This document shows positions 12,161 to 23,915 of a stretch of 64,000 bases of DNA, in pieces. The position numbers and the translations under genes are program-made. This DNA comes from Arthrinium phaeospermum. Taxonomy: Eukaryota; Ascomycota; Sordariomycetes; Amphisphaeriales; Apiosporaceae. Each line of letters opens with the position of its first letter. Within the stretch, counting starts at the first letter, position 1. The DNA is taken from the NCBI GenBank assembly GCA_006503535.1, contig QYRS01000005.1:2666001-2730000 (forward strand). Direction: 5' to 3'. Under the pieces are notes generated by a model. That model did not search any database, was not told the origin of the DNA, and worked only from the letters and a program-made list of their open reading frames with translations.

Positions 12161-13482
12161 CGCGATCGTGGAGACATCTTGGTCGTCTTGCTTGGGTGGG
12201 ACAAGCAACATAGTAAACACCTTACAAGCGACTAGTGTAGTAGCGATCACAGCAAAATCGCCAGTAAGGTGTAAAGACTCGGAGCTCATGTGTGTGGGCT
12301 GGCCGTCCCAAGTATAGTGACTGGAATCGAGCAAACGTGGCACTGCATCCCCCGCGTCTGCGTTGGCGGATATACAAGTTGCTTTTGGCCTTGGTGAGTT
12401 ATCTCGAAAGTCGATCCCATCTGAACTTAAGGATCGTCCTGAATACAGTGAGTACCATTTACCGAGTGCGTAACAGTCAAATGTTGCAAGTAAGACAGTC
12501 CAGGGCGCTTTTAATATATTTAGAAATATGTACTGGGACTGGATGTTCGGTACCACCGCAATGCGATTCTTGACACTTGAGCTGGTTTGCACCAGATTTG
12601 CAGCCTGAGAGAGAAAGCCTAATGCAATCTCAGCCGCACCCGGTCGGCCTTCAAGGCATGATGGTGAGGAAAAGCCCAAGACCCTAGGCTCGACCTGTGA
12701 TGCAGGCTGGCATCGAATGCAGCAATCAGGAACAGAGTTACACCTGTCCCTGGTCCTATATCGATTCCTTCGAAGTTCTAGCGCGGTGTTGGGGGAGTGA
12801 GCCTTGCCTAGAGTGGTCACCGGATATCACCTTCTTTGAGCCACGCCCCGGGCTGATTGGCAAGTCGGCGCCTAGGGGGTGGATGGTGGGGAAGGTACAT
12901 CATGATATTTGCTCCGAGATCGATGGTCCCACGGTTTGATGGAAGTCTAAGACAAGCGCGCCTGATAAGAGGAGGAGGCAGTGAGGATTGTACACAAGCT
13001 GCCAGTGGGTGGCCATTTGTTTGGTGGTGGCGGGCGGTGCAAACACCACTACCACAGCAACTGCGCCCACGTTTAGCCATGTGCGTGTCAAACTTAGCGT
13101 GTACCTGCCTCCAACCTGTCAGCTGCTATCGAGAATTCCACAACGGAAAACAGCCGCAGCCATAACCAGCGATTGGGTGAATACCTCACCATGAAAAGCC
13201 TTATAATTGCCGCTTTTGCCGCTGAAGCTTCAATCAAAATCACATAAAAAGCCCTGCCAAGATGCATCTACTGTACCTGCGATTTTCTTTTCGCTGGTCC
13301 AACTCATGCTCAGGTAGTGTATATACTCAGCTCCTTATATAGATACTTTAATCTTGCATTGTGCCCAGGTTGTTCAGGGTCATCTAAGGTCTACTTAAGT
13401 TACCTAAGGTAGTCCAATCACCCGCTAGTTATAATAGCTATTATGAGCTCATATATTTTGAAGACGGTCTATATCGTCTCTC
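12161..13482. other. Intergenic region upstream of the RBR gene
   Basis: About 1.3 kb between the RBR start and the end of the fumarylacetoacetase-like gene. The minus-strand frame upstream of 12160 stays open as far as 12820 without family resemblance, so I treat it as promoter and leader. Nothing else is seen. Confidence 0.55.
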
Positions 13483-14629
13483 CTAGAGCTTAGCGGCCTC
13501 CTTGGCGAACTCGACCGTGTTAGTGCAAGTCCCCACGGACTCGAGCTCAACCTCGACCACATCGCCGTCTTTAAGCCACAGCTTCGGTTCCCGGCCCATG
13601 CCAACACCAGACGGCGTGCCTGTAAAGATCAAGTCTCCGGGCAAGAGTGTGTGGCCCTGGCTGAGGAATGAGATCGTCTGCTTTACGTTGAAGATCATAT
13701 CCGCCGTGTTTTCCTCCTGTAACGATTTGGTCAGTCGAGTTCGGACATGGTTCTTCTCAGGGGACCGGTGCAACACTTTACCTGGACGGTTTGACCATTG
13801 ACACGGGTTGCTATTTTCAGGGTCTGCGGGTCCTTGATCAGGTCGCTCGAGACGATTCCCGGCCCGTACGGAGCCCAGCCGTCGAAGCCCTTGCCGAGGG
13901 ACCACTGGCCGCCGCCCCGCTTGATTTGCCAGTCACGGTGCGAGACGTCATTGCCGATGGCGTAGCCGAGCACGTACTTGAGTGCGTCGGCCTCAGACAC
14001 GTCGGTGCAGCGCTTGCCGATCACGGCGACGAGCTCGCACTCGTAGTCTAGCCCGGCCTCCTCCTGGGCGATCTGGTGCACGGGGATGGGGTCTGTAGGT
14101 CCAGCCAGAGACGTCACCGGCTTGTAGAACAGCACCGGGTATTTCGGGATGGCCATCTTCGACTGCAGTTTCAACGTTTCAGCAAATGCCGCACAACTAA
14201 TGATCAAGTTACCTCGCGATGTCGATTTGGACTGGGCAATGGTACCTCGTGTGCATGCTTCTCGTAGTTCAATCCCAGACAGCGGACCGTCTTCACGTCT
14301 TCCAAGGCAAGAGGTGCCAACAGGAGACGCACGTCGGCGACCTGGTCCGTCACCTCGTGCTTGCCGAAGATATCGCCTGTGACGATGCGGGCCTGCCGGG
14401 TCTTGGCGATATCCGTGACACCATGGGGCAGCATGGCATCACCATAGTAAACTCTGCCATCTCTGGCGAGAAACCGGACGAGACGCTGTAAGTTCATTCA
14501 TATGGATTAGAATACAGCCTGTATAAAGGTGGTGATAATATTGCGGGAATCCCCCAATGTTGTCGGCAACATACGAGTCGAACGGGGTCCACTGTAAGCC
14601 GGGGAGTTACTTACTGAGAAAGAAGGCAT
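13483..14629 (-). CDS. Fumarylacetoacetate hydrolase (FAH) family protein
   Basis: Four exons: 14629-14615, 14485-14246, 14162-13782 and 13716-13483, encoding 289 aa. The first exon codes only MPSFS. The product matches the FAHD1-like group: CLGLNYEKHAHE, YPVLFYKPVTSLAGPTDPI, EEAGLDYECELVAVIGK with its metal-binding acidic pair, GYAIGNDVSHRDWQ, FDGWAPYGPGIV and PGDLIFTGTPSGVGMG. These enzymes use a divalent metal to cleave carbon-carbon bonds of acylpyruvates or to decarboxylate oxaloacetate. The family name does not prove a role in tyrosine breakdown, because true fumarylacetoacetase has an extra N-terminal domain that is absent here. No partner gene of a catabolic pathway lies nearby. Confidence 0.9.
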
Positions 14630-16780
14630 GACGACGTAGGGAAGAACAGCAAAAAGAGAAGAAGGAGCAATCAAGATACGACTTTTCGTATAGGAGCCAA
14701 ATATCCAGCCTCGCTATTCAGGACTAAATAATCAATGCGACGTGCATTCAGAGAGATGGAAAGAATAGCTATCTCGGACATTCGTCGCAATCTCTCCTCG
14801 AATGTCCAATTGTAGTTGTTTTAGTCGTAGCGGGTTAAAGTACGCGGGCTATTGCTACTGACTCCCACTTCGGATACCCCACCCCAAACCCCGGCAGTTT
14901 ATCATTAACCGTCTTGCGTGCTCTGAGACTGGGGCCTACCGTCCGTTACTCCTCACCAATTGAGATAGCAGACACGCCGGTTTCGCTATGCTCCTGAGTG
15001 CCTGCTCTTCGGCGGACTTGTATCCAACTATTTCCACTTGTGGTGATTTTGATGACTGCAATTAAGAAAACTTGATTTCGGGAGGGCTTGAAGATGCCTC
15101 ATGATCTCTGTATGCCCAGTTTGACTGCTATCTCCATCATCCACCATGTGTTCTATAGGTCATCGCCCGTCTGTTTTTTCAAGGCTCAACATCTCTCTCT
15201 CCGGGATGTAGTTCTCACGATCTCACGCCGCCACTGGGGTGAAAATTAATCCATCACTCCTTACTTTTGAGACCACCGGCTACGCGGAACAGCTGCCGAT
15301 GCACAGCCTTCGGTCTGTGTAGGATGCGCCTGCTTATGGGGACAAGGCACATCCCCTAGAGCATGAGGCCTTCCTCGAATGGCTTCGGTGACCTCTTTTG
15401 ATGATGGCGCATACTAGATGCTCCACAGCGCATCTTCATACAGAATCCGGCGTGGAGGACAAAGACACTTGCTGTCTCGCAGGCTAACAGTGCTTGAGCT
15501 CATGTGCGGCCATTCCAATTCATGGGCGTCGGTAATTGCCTTCGCAATTAGGCATGTGTGAGTATTCTGCGTATAATATCTTTCGATTTCATCTTCATTT
15601 GTTGTAACATATAGTTGGGGGTTTCATGCCAACATTGCCCCAAATTGTCACTCCCTCGTCTGAGAACCCAGAGTACCTTGGATAGCACTTAACATGAAAT
15701 GTTAAGTGACTCATTGTCTACTTGTCTTGAAACTATGAAAGGCTTTGTCGGATCATAATTTTACGTTCTGGGGATGGCATGAGGCTCTCGTGGGAACCTG
15801 GGACTGTGGCGGAGCACAAGGCATAGTCACGGGCAGAGACGTTTTGCTGCAGCTTACCGACCCCTTTTTCCAAATTTATCCAGGATACAGTGGAATGCTA
15901 ACGGCCATAAACGCGGTCGGGATGAACCCCATCCTACCGGAAGTAAGTTCATTACTAGTCGTGGGGCCGATGAGCGCATCTACGAACTGATCCCACTTTT
16001 CCCAATGTGATGCCTTTTTAGGTATGCCTCCTCTCCTGCTATCTGACATATTTCTACTGGCGACACTACGCCGTTTCGCGGGCCCTAGTTATCTCTTAGT
16101 TTATGTGGTCCAGCTCTGACTACATAGATGCATAGGTAGCTTTGCCTACGCTCCCATGACGACTATGCAATCATCCCAAACATATCATTATGATCCGTGA
16201 TTAAGATATCGGCAACCAGCACAGCTAAACAATGCAGATACGTCTTGCATTAGCCTAGCTCTATCCGAGTACGCATCCGCTTTCCAGATCGCATCCTTCC
16301 TCTTTAGATCATGCTAGATTCATACCCCACAGAGTGACGTGTAGACCCCGGAAAGATTACCAATCAACTTGCTACAGCACCACTCGATAACATCAACCAC
16401 ACAGCTTGACATGCTGCCCAGCCAAGTGTGCAACTCTATGCTGCATATCTGGGCGCAATACATTGCTTCTTTGATTACAAACGAACACGGACTTCTGAAC
16501 GTTGCGAGTTCCGCGAGTTGACTAATTGTCACGAGCCGATGTTGGATGCCATCGGCAGGATTCTACTACGCTCTGCTGGCAACAACGATGCACTACTGAG
16601 GCCAACTCTCATTGTATCTGGTAAAACCATGTAATCACCTTTCTATAAAGCCTCGACGTTCTGGTTGTTTAAGCGCTGCAGGTCAAAATCATCATCGAAC
16701 TTGAACATCTCAACACAAGTGACACTCTGAAAAGACATCTTCAAACACTCCCAAAGACCCTTTCATCAACATCAGCAGCA
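14630..16780. other. Long intergenic region
   Basis: About 2.15 kb between the FAH-family start and the NmrA-like gene. The one coding-like item is a two-exon fragment at 15745-16099, listed separately. The rest shows no reading frame with protein features. Confidence 0.55.
15745..16099 (+). pseudogene. Possible orphan gene fragment with one intron
   Basis: The frame from 15745 to 15942 encodes a protein-like stretch (FTFWGWHEALVGTWDCGG, then DPFFQIYPGYSGMLTAINAVGMNPILPE) and ends at a GTAAGT donor. A 79-bp intron follows (15943-16021) with an ACTGAT branch-like site and a TTTTTAG acceptor, leading into 26 codons in phase and a TAG at 16097-16099. No in-frame ATG precedes it; an in-frame TGA lies at 15736-15738. 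It is therefore either a relic or the end of a gene whose upstream exon I cannot find. I do not recognise the family. Confidence 0.3.
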
Positions 16781-17698
16781 ATGGAGACTGTACTGGTAGT
16801 CGGAGCAACCGGGAACATTGGCACTTCTGCTATCACGGCGGCCTTGAATTCGAAGCGACAAGTCCTGGCCGTTGTGCGAAACCAGAAGTCGGGCGAGAAG
16901 CTCATCAAGAATCTCGGAACATCCGAAGGCGTCACCCTCGTCGAGGCCAACGTGGTCTCCGACACGGGGCTGAAAGGCGTTGTCGATCAGGTCCGAGCAG
17001 GCAAGTTGCCAGCTTTCCAACACGTATTCACCTGCGGTAAGCCATACACCTCCTGCCATGCTACCTCCAGATGACTGGCGAGTCAAATTGCTTATACTGA
17101 CACGCAACGTGGTAAAGTCGGCGCCGACTATATCCCCGTGGCTTTGAAAGATATCACCCCAGCTCAGTTCCGCGACAACATGGCCAGGGGCTTCGAGTCC
17201 AACTTCTGTAGGCCACGTTCTCTTTTCTTCCATCTCCGAGATCCCTACCCCACTAACCACAGAAACGCCGCAGACGCCTACCGGGAAACCATCGGCTACC
17301 TGCTGGAGCAGAACCAACCCTCCACCTACACTATCTGCCCGGGGGCCATGGGCGACCTGGCGTTTTTCCCGCTTCCGGCCATGACGCAAGGCCCCCTGTT
17401 CAGCATGGCCACGGCGGCGTGCCGCGAGAACGCCGAGACCAACGTGCGCTTCAACGAGATCTATCTCGCGATGCGCGTCGAGGTCGACGAGGACGCGAAG
17501 CAGCACGGCGTCACGAGCGCCACCGAGTTCGCACCGGTCTACGAGGCCATCTTGTCCCGTCCGGAGATCCGCAGCTCGCGGGTGCGGGTGATGGGCAAGG
17601 ATGACATCAAGGATATCAAGTATGAGAAGAAGGTTTACCAGTTGCAGCAGGAAACTGATGGTGCTGCTCAAATCGTGCCAAGCCCCCACTTTACCTAG
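16781..17698 (+). CDS. NmrA-like NAD(P)-binding (atypical short-chain dehydrogenase) protein
   Basis: Three exons: 16781-17036, 17118-17207 and 17274-17698, encoding 256 aa. A Rossmann dinucleotide motif opens the protein (VLVVGATGNIGTSAI). Further features of the NmrA/isoflavone reductase-like group are DYIPVALKDITPAQFRDNMARGFESNF, then YAYRETIGYLLEQNQPSTYTICPGAMGDLAFFP. The third exon is joined at the CAG at 17271-17273; the earlier CAG at 17260-17262 would give a stop codon. The protein is shorter than most family members. Such proteins either bind NAD(P) as redox sensors or reduce secondary metabolites, and this sequence does not decide between these roles. Confidence 0.85.
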
Positions 17699-17932
17699 GA
17701 TTCGCTTGGGCTCACCAACTAAAGTTGATGATTATCACTCAGTTGAACAAATAGTTGCTTCAATATACATGTACCGTCATATTAAGATACGCAAAGATGA
17801 TATTAGGTAGTACTTAAACTCGAATTACGAACGAACCCTACCAAACGTCCAAACGCTTCAACTGATACGATCATCAATGGATGCAATCGGTGCAAAAAGA
17901 CCTGAGAAATGCAAAAAGATAATTGTCGAGTG

Positions 17933-18014
17933 TGGAGCTACTGGTGATCGAAACCAGGGCCTTTCGCAGATTTGCAGATGCAAAGCGAACGCTCTACCAC
18001 TGAGCTATAACCCC
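17933..18014 (-). tRNA. tRNA-Ala (anticodon UGC) with a 10-nt intron
   Basis: The minus strand from 18014 to 17933 folds as a tRNA: a 7-bp acceptor stem (GGGGTTA with TAGCTCC), a D arm with TAGCTCAGTGG, an anticodon stem TTCGC/GCGAA and a T arm CTGGT-TTCGATC-ACCAG. The space between the anticodon stems is 17 nt. Removing about 10 nt after position 37 leaves a normal 7-nt loop with TGC as the anticodon. A T5 tract (AAAAA on the plus strand near 17912-17917) lies downstream as a Pol III terminator. Confidence 0.92.
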
Positions 18015-18299
18015 AATGTTTGATGACTAAATGACTTCTTAATTGATACTATGTTTGCTCCGTAGCGCGGAAAACTCGAAACTCGAGCTCGGGCGGTCAA
18101 TTATTTGTAGGCGTCAAGGTCTTATCGGCAGGCGGTCAAAAAATAAGCAAAGTTCCTGGATGGCAGAAAACACTAGGGACCCCACCTAACTCGAAAAAAG
18201 TTCCTGGCAAAGCCCAGGCCCAATTAGACGGCGCTCAAGTGCAGTAAAAGTCGACCTGCGCAACCGACTTTTGCCCAAACATCGCAACCGAGGATCAAC

Positions 18300-20821
18300 A
18301 TGGCTCCGCGGACGCAATTGAAGCGCAAGGCTTCCACTGCTGCGGCAGAGGCCGAAGCTGCTACCTTTTCCGACGATGAGTTCGGCGACGGTGTTCTGGA
18401 AGGCGTGCTCTCCGACGACTCGGAGGACGAAGAGAACAGCGACGACGAGGCCGAAGACGTCGACGGCCAAGATGAGGACCTTGATAGCGACGAGGTGCCC
18501 TCCGAGGAAGACCCCGACGAGAAGGAAGACGAGGAACACGACGGGCCCCGGTACCGTATCGAGAAGGATGCCAATGGCGGCGAGCGCTACGTTTACGACG
18601 AGATCGACCCTGTGTACGACTCTGACGATTCCGACGCGCAAGATCCGGAGAACACTATAGGAAATATCCCTTTGAAGTTTTATGGTAAGGCTACTCTTTT
18701 CTTGTGGGTTTTGTTGCATCAGGGTCTCGAGGGAGCCCTGACGCCTCCACAACCCGTTCTTCGCATTGTTGTTCATTGTCGCTAACTGCTTGTTCTAGAT
18801 CAATACCCACATATCGGTTACAACATTGACGGCAAGAAGATTATGAGGCCAGCTTCTGGCCAGGCTCTTGATGCTCTCCTAGACAGGTATGCCACTTGAA
18901 GAAGGTACCATTTGGTTATTGGCATGATCCTGACACAGACTTTAGTATCGAGATTCCCAAGGGATGGACCGGACTTACCGACCCTGCCACTGGCAAGCCC
19001 CTGAACTTGAACCGCGAAGAACTCGAGCTCCTGCGCAAGGTCCAGATGCAGGAAATACCCGAAGAGGGCTACGAACAGTACCCCGAGTATGTTGACTGGT
19101 TTACCCATGAGGAGGAGAAGATGCCTATATCGGCAGCCCCCGAACCAAAGCGCCGATTCTTGCCGAGTAAACATGAGCAGCAACGGATTATGAAGATTGT
19201 TCGAGCAATCCGTGAAGGCCGCATACAGCCGTACGTGCCTCCAGAGGAACGGGAGCAAGAGGAGGACGAGGAAGAAGAAATGTACGATTTATGGGCGAAC
19301 GAACAAGCGCAACCAGCACATGTGATGCACATCCCGGCTCCGAAGCAGCCGCCGCCAGGATTTGACCTGTCATACAAGTAAGCAATCCTCCTTCCGCTCT
19401 CTGCCTCAGTACGCGCAACTAACAATCACCGACAGCCCTCCCCCTGAGTATCTTCTTAATAAAGAGGAGAAGAAGCAATGGGAAGAGACAGACCCAGAGG
19501 AAAGGAAGAAGAACTATCTGCCAGCTAGCTATGATGCTTTGCGCAAAGTACCTGCTTATGACCAGTTGGTGAAAGAAAGCTTCAGCCGGTATGCATCTCC
19601 ACCCTTAGAGAACGGGAACCAATACTCATTGATAACTACAGCTGTCTCGATCTCTACCTCGCCCCTCGTGTGAGGAAAACACGTCTGAATATCGATCCGA
19701 ACTCGCTACTTCCCAAACTCCCCCGTGCCGAGGAGTTGAGGCCATTCCCCACGGTTGGTGCTGTCGAGTACAACCATGGCTCCAGAGTGCGCTCCCTGGC
19801 GATCGACCCCTCCGGTGAATGGGTGGCCAGTGGAGGTGATGACGGCGCTGTGAAATTCTGGGAACTTCGCAGCGGCAAGCAGGTGGCTAGCATCCGTATC
19901 AGCGCCGACGAACCTGTAAACGCGGTGCGATGGCGCCCTGGAAGTGCTATTCTTACTGCTGCTGCAGGTCAAGACGTCTACTTTATCGTCCCGCCTATGC
20001 TGGACCAAGAGGTACAGCAAGCGAGCCGGGCCGTAATTGACACCGGTTTCGGATACGCGACAAACGGAAAGACCGCTACCCTGACCAGCAACGGAAACCG
20101 CAAAGACCCGCCCGGAACTTGGGCCCGTCCGGGAGCCCGACTCGAGGACCAAGGAGTGCTCCTGAAGATCACAGTACGTGCCGACGTCAAGGTCATCAAC
20201 TGGCACAGACGTGGTGACTTCTTCTGTACCGTGTCACCTACTGGCCAGCGCTCTGCTGTGGCAATCCACACACTGTCGAAGCACCTCACACAAATTCCCT
20301 TCCGTAAGCTCCCTGGCTTGGCGCAAACAGCTCAGTTCCATCCTTCGAGACCTCTCCTATTCGTTGCCCTGCAACGCACCATCAGAGTTTACGATCTGCA
20401 GAAGCAGGAACTGGTGAAGGCCATTCAGCCCGGTGCCCGCTGGATTTCGTCGTTCGATATCCACGCCGCTTCTGGAGACCATCTGATTGTTGGTTCCTAC
20501 GATCGTCGACTGCTCTGGCATGATCTCGAGCTGTCGGCTCGACCGTACAAGACCATGCGTTTCCACCCCAACGCCATCAGACAGGTCAAGTATTCGCGTA
20601 GTTTCCCATTGTTCGCGGATGCCAGTGATGATGGTACGATCCAGTTGTTCCATGGACGCGTCCACAACGATTTGATGACGGATCCCACGCTGGTTCCTCT
20701 GAAGCAGCTCAAGGGCCACAAGGTGGTCAATAATCTCGGTGTTATGGATATTGACTGGCACCCGACCAACCCTTGGCTGGTCTCTGCCGGTGCTGACGGT
20801 ATGTGCCGCTTATGGGCATAA
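18300..20821 (+). CDS. ERB1: ERB1 (BOP1 homologue), 60S ribosome biogenesis WD-repeat protein
   Basis: Five exons: 18300-18684, 18799-18886, 18946-19377, 19436-19588 and 19642-20821, encoding 745 aa. The N-terminal 110 residues are highly acidic. The BOP1N domain follows: [62 protein letters not shown] and [12 protein letters not shown]. After [12 protein letters not shown] come seven WD-type blades, ending in [25 protein letters not shown]1 forms the PeBoW complex with NOP7 and YTM1 and is needed for 27S pre-rRNA processing in the nucleolus. The length is close to that of other fungal ERB1 proteins, and all splice junctions agree in phase. Confidence 0.95.
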
Positions 20822-21324
20822 GCTTGTCAGGCCGTCGCACCTTCTGTGCTGCCTAGAGGGAATAGGGATGTAGCCAATAGAAAAAGGGGTAAAACGGAGT
20901 CATAGCGCTTGGCGTTCATTGAGAAGAAAGCCTTCGAGCTTCATGTAATTCAGGATTCTTCCCATTAAAACAGTTACGATTTGATTTTTCTTCTGGATTC
21001 AGTTTGCTTGCTATGCTTTTGCCATTGTTTGCGATGATCATCTTGTCCCGCGCCTCACTTTGATGCCCAACGTTGATGGGCTATCCTAGCAATCACGTTT
21101 GATTTGCCACTCGCTGATCATTTCGCGCCAGCCCTAAGTTAGTCTGTGTATATAATGCAGGGAAGCCCAGATAACCGACCCGTTACAGGTATTGTCATTT
21201 AGTGTCATCTAGTGTTGGGCTAGGCGCTATATTCTGCAACATACTCTGTCAACAGGTTCCGCTCCTCCCCCTAAACGCTCTCACCCTCAACATAGACTCC
21301 CAAGTCCGAAACTTCGAATCCTTC
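20822..21324. other. Convergent 3' intergenic region between ERB1 and the GDSL gene
   Basis: Both flanking genes end here. The sequence is AT-richer than the genes around it, as expected for 3' UTRs. Nothing else is seen. Confidence 0.55.
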
Positions 21325-22752
21325 TTACACCATGCGATCCACGCCGTCCGCGAACCTGTCGAACAGCGCCAGATCGACGGCCCCGCCCATGGCCTTGTAC
21401 CCGGCCGGGTTCAGGTGCAGGTAGTCGCCGCTGTTGTACGCGTCGGCGAGCTGGTCGGGCCGCGACGCGTTGCGCACGAGCGCGTCGAAGTCGACGACGG
21501 CGTCGAAGCGGCCGCTGGCCCGGATCCACGCGTTGACGCGCTGCCGCGTCCGCTCGCGTTCGGGGTCCGAGTAGGGTTGCAGCCCGGGGGCGCCGCCGCT
21601 GAAGGGCGTGATGGTGGCGCCGAAGACGGGGAGGCGGGCGGCGTGGCACCGGGTTACGATTTGGTCGTACGCGGCGAGGAGGCGGGTGCCGAGGTCGTTT
21701 TGCGTGGCGGGGTCGACGGGGGCGGCGCCGATGTCGTTCACGCCTTCGAAGAGGAGGACGTAGCGGATGCCGGGTTGGGCGAGGACGTCGCGGTCGAGGC
21801 GGGAGAGGGCGTTGGGGCCGAGGCCGTCTTGGAGCACGCGGTTGCCGCCGGCGGCTTGGTTGAGGATGGCGATGTTGTTGCTGTTCGCGGAGTGGGCGTT
21901 GAGGCGGGCTTGGAGCTGGTCTGGCCAGCGGTCGTTTTGGTTCGTGGTGCTGCCGCGGCCGTCGGTGATGCTGTCGCCGACGATGGCGAGGGCGCTGGTT
22001 TGCGAGCGCGGGAGCCAGGCTTCGAGGGCGGAGATGAAGTACCAGTGGTCCGCGCTGCTGCTGCTGCTGCTGCTCGGGCAGCTTCAGCAGAGACAACGTC
22101 GGCGGCGTTCACGACGTTGCCGGGAGCGAAGTACGACGTCGTCCGGCTGCCCGGGTGCGACGTAATGAGGTTCGTGGTCTGGCCCGCCGCGAGGTACAGC
22201 GAGATGCTGACGACGGACCCCGGCTCCACGGGGAACTCGATCGGGTCCGTGACCGCGAGGGCGCCCATGGGGATCGTGTAGTTGGCGCTGCCGCCGGAGA
22301 AGGTCAGTGGCTGGACCGTGGCCACGTCGATGGCCGACAGGCCCGTCGAGCCGTTGCGGTTGGCGGGCAGAGCGATGGTCGCCGCCGTGATGGGCAGGTC
22401 GCTGCCGCCGAAGGCGTTGGAGAGGCGGAGCCGGATCGTCCCGGCGCTCAGGGCGACTTTGACGGTCTGGCGGATCGTGGCGTTTTGGAAGACTACGCCG
22501 CTTGCGTTCTGGGAAGGGCTGTGTCAGTTGTTGATGCTAAGTATTGGGAGAACCCCCGAATTCTCTGTCTTCTTTTCCACTCACATATGGTGCTGGTGGC
22601 AAGTTGGCCGGCTCAGTGAGCTGTGGCATCGTGGCCCAAATTCCCGTCCAATGCTTCTTGTCATGATCGCCATTACCGTCTGGGGCGGCAAGTGTCACGA
22701 CGCTGTTGAAAAGCAGCGCCAGGAGGAGCGTGGAGCATCTTGAGATATGCAT
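21325..22752 (-). pseudogene. Secreted SGNH/GDSL esterase, apparently frameshifted at a CTG repeat
   Basis: The first exon (22752-22585) encodes a signal peptide (MHISRCSTLLLALLFNSVVTLA) and KHWTGIWATMPQLTEPANLPPAPY. The second begins at 22508. The frame reads well through RLRLSNAFGGSDLPIT and TTSYFAPGN to a (CAG/CTG)6 tract at 22055-22072. The homology then resumes in a different frame from about 22050: DHWYFISALEAWLP, the catalytic AIVGDSITDGRGST block, LLFEGVNDIG, and the DYLH motif with the catalytic Asp/His, ending at 21325. The two frames differ by one inserted or two deleted bases, and I found no GT/AG pair in the right phase. Likely a broken gene or an assembly error. Intact relatives are extracellular esterases or lipases of the GDSL type. 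Confidence 0.7.
22055..22072 (+). repeat. (CTG)6 trinucleotide repeat at the frameshift
   Basis: Six CTG copies on the plus strand (CAG on the coding strand) lie inside the GDSL coding region, immediately beside the point where the reading frame changes. Slippage in a triplet tract keeps the frame, so the change must come from the adjoining bases. Confidence 0.85.
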
Positions 22753-23915
22753 TATGATCAACCGTTGGCGAGCGCCCACAGTTACAGTGTCGAGCAACAA
22801 ACTTGCACGAACCAGATCAAGGCAATCAAGGCATTGAGCGCAATCACATCTTCATATATTAGCAATTCCTATTTATCTCACCGCTGTTATATCTTTGATC
22901 AATTTCCCCTCACGAGCCGGCCTTCTTGCAGGAACCGGCTCGGAGACAGGATGTTGGTATCCATCCTCACTTACGCCTGCTAAACATTGGACCATTGCGG
23001 GTGCTGTTCCACCGAGTATTTGGCATAAGCTGGGTATAGTGGCCCCCCTGCCCCTGCTCTCCCCAAATTGGGGTAAAATTGGGGAAGAGCCCAGAGCCGT
23101 TCCAATGCTCAGGCCAGGAATGCCCTGGTCAAACTTCCAAACTTTTGCTGGCGCTGGGCCATCGATCTTGCCTATTAGCCTAAATGGCGGCAGGAGTGCT
23201 TTCCATCAGTGTGCTTCGTGAATCGCATCCTGGGAATCGGAAGCGACGGGGAAATTAGCATCCATGGTGCGCCAGAATTGGGGATTGCAGTTGGAGAAAA
23301 GGATGCCACACGACGTGTTGTTGCTTTTCTTTTCAGCTCTGATTTCTCAGGTCAATGGTTCCTCTTGCCCGTGGAAGATCGTCTCCATCGCGTGCTTTCT
23401 TTTCCGGCTGCTGCCAGATGGGGGAGATATGCCTGGCCTGCAGTAGGCAGTCCACTGTGGAGAAATTGCGCACCCAGTCGATCACTGTCGTCGCAGTCGT
23501 ACAATCTACGTCAAAAGGCCAAGATCTTGGGGTTAAGACAGGTCAGTATGGGCCCGGCCGTTATACTGGGTACGCCTTCTAGATGAAGTTTATTTCTTTT
23601 GTCAAACGTCAAACGTTGTATCAATCGATTACACGTCCCGAATTAGAAAAAAAAAAAAAAGCCTCCCTTGCTGGTTAATCCCGACCCTGTAACGTCACCC
23701 AAGACTGTTCCAATTCTTGGGTAGGTGGCCAAGTTGGCTAGGATGGGAATGTCCAAGACAAGTAAAACAACAACACGAGGACCAACAAAGAAAACATGAT
23801 TTAACTCCGTACATGCCCCATCTTTCCAATTACAAAAGAGGCTGGTATCTCTATTCAAGCAACTCCTTCCCATGCGTTGCTTTTCTGTCGTTGGTTGGGG
23901 TATTCTTCATACACA
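22753..23915. other. Intergenic region with an A14 tract
   Basis: It holds the promoter of the GDSL gene and the 3' flank of the next minus-strand gene. An A14 homopolymer begins near 23647. Frames on the plus strand (22895-23586) show no protein features. Confidence 0.55.

Noticed and set aside
13483..20821. Secondary-metabolite cluster built around the NmrA-like and FAH-family genes
   Set aside because: No core synthase, P450 or pathway transcription factor lies nearby, and ERB1 and a tRNA follow directly.
21287..22096. Gln/Arg/Pro-rich minus-strand frame overlapping the GDSL gene
   Set aside because: Its product is low complexity and the alternative frame carries the catalytic GDSITDG motif.
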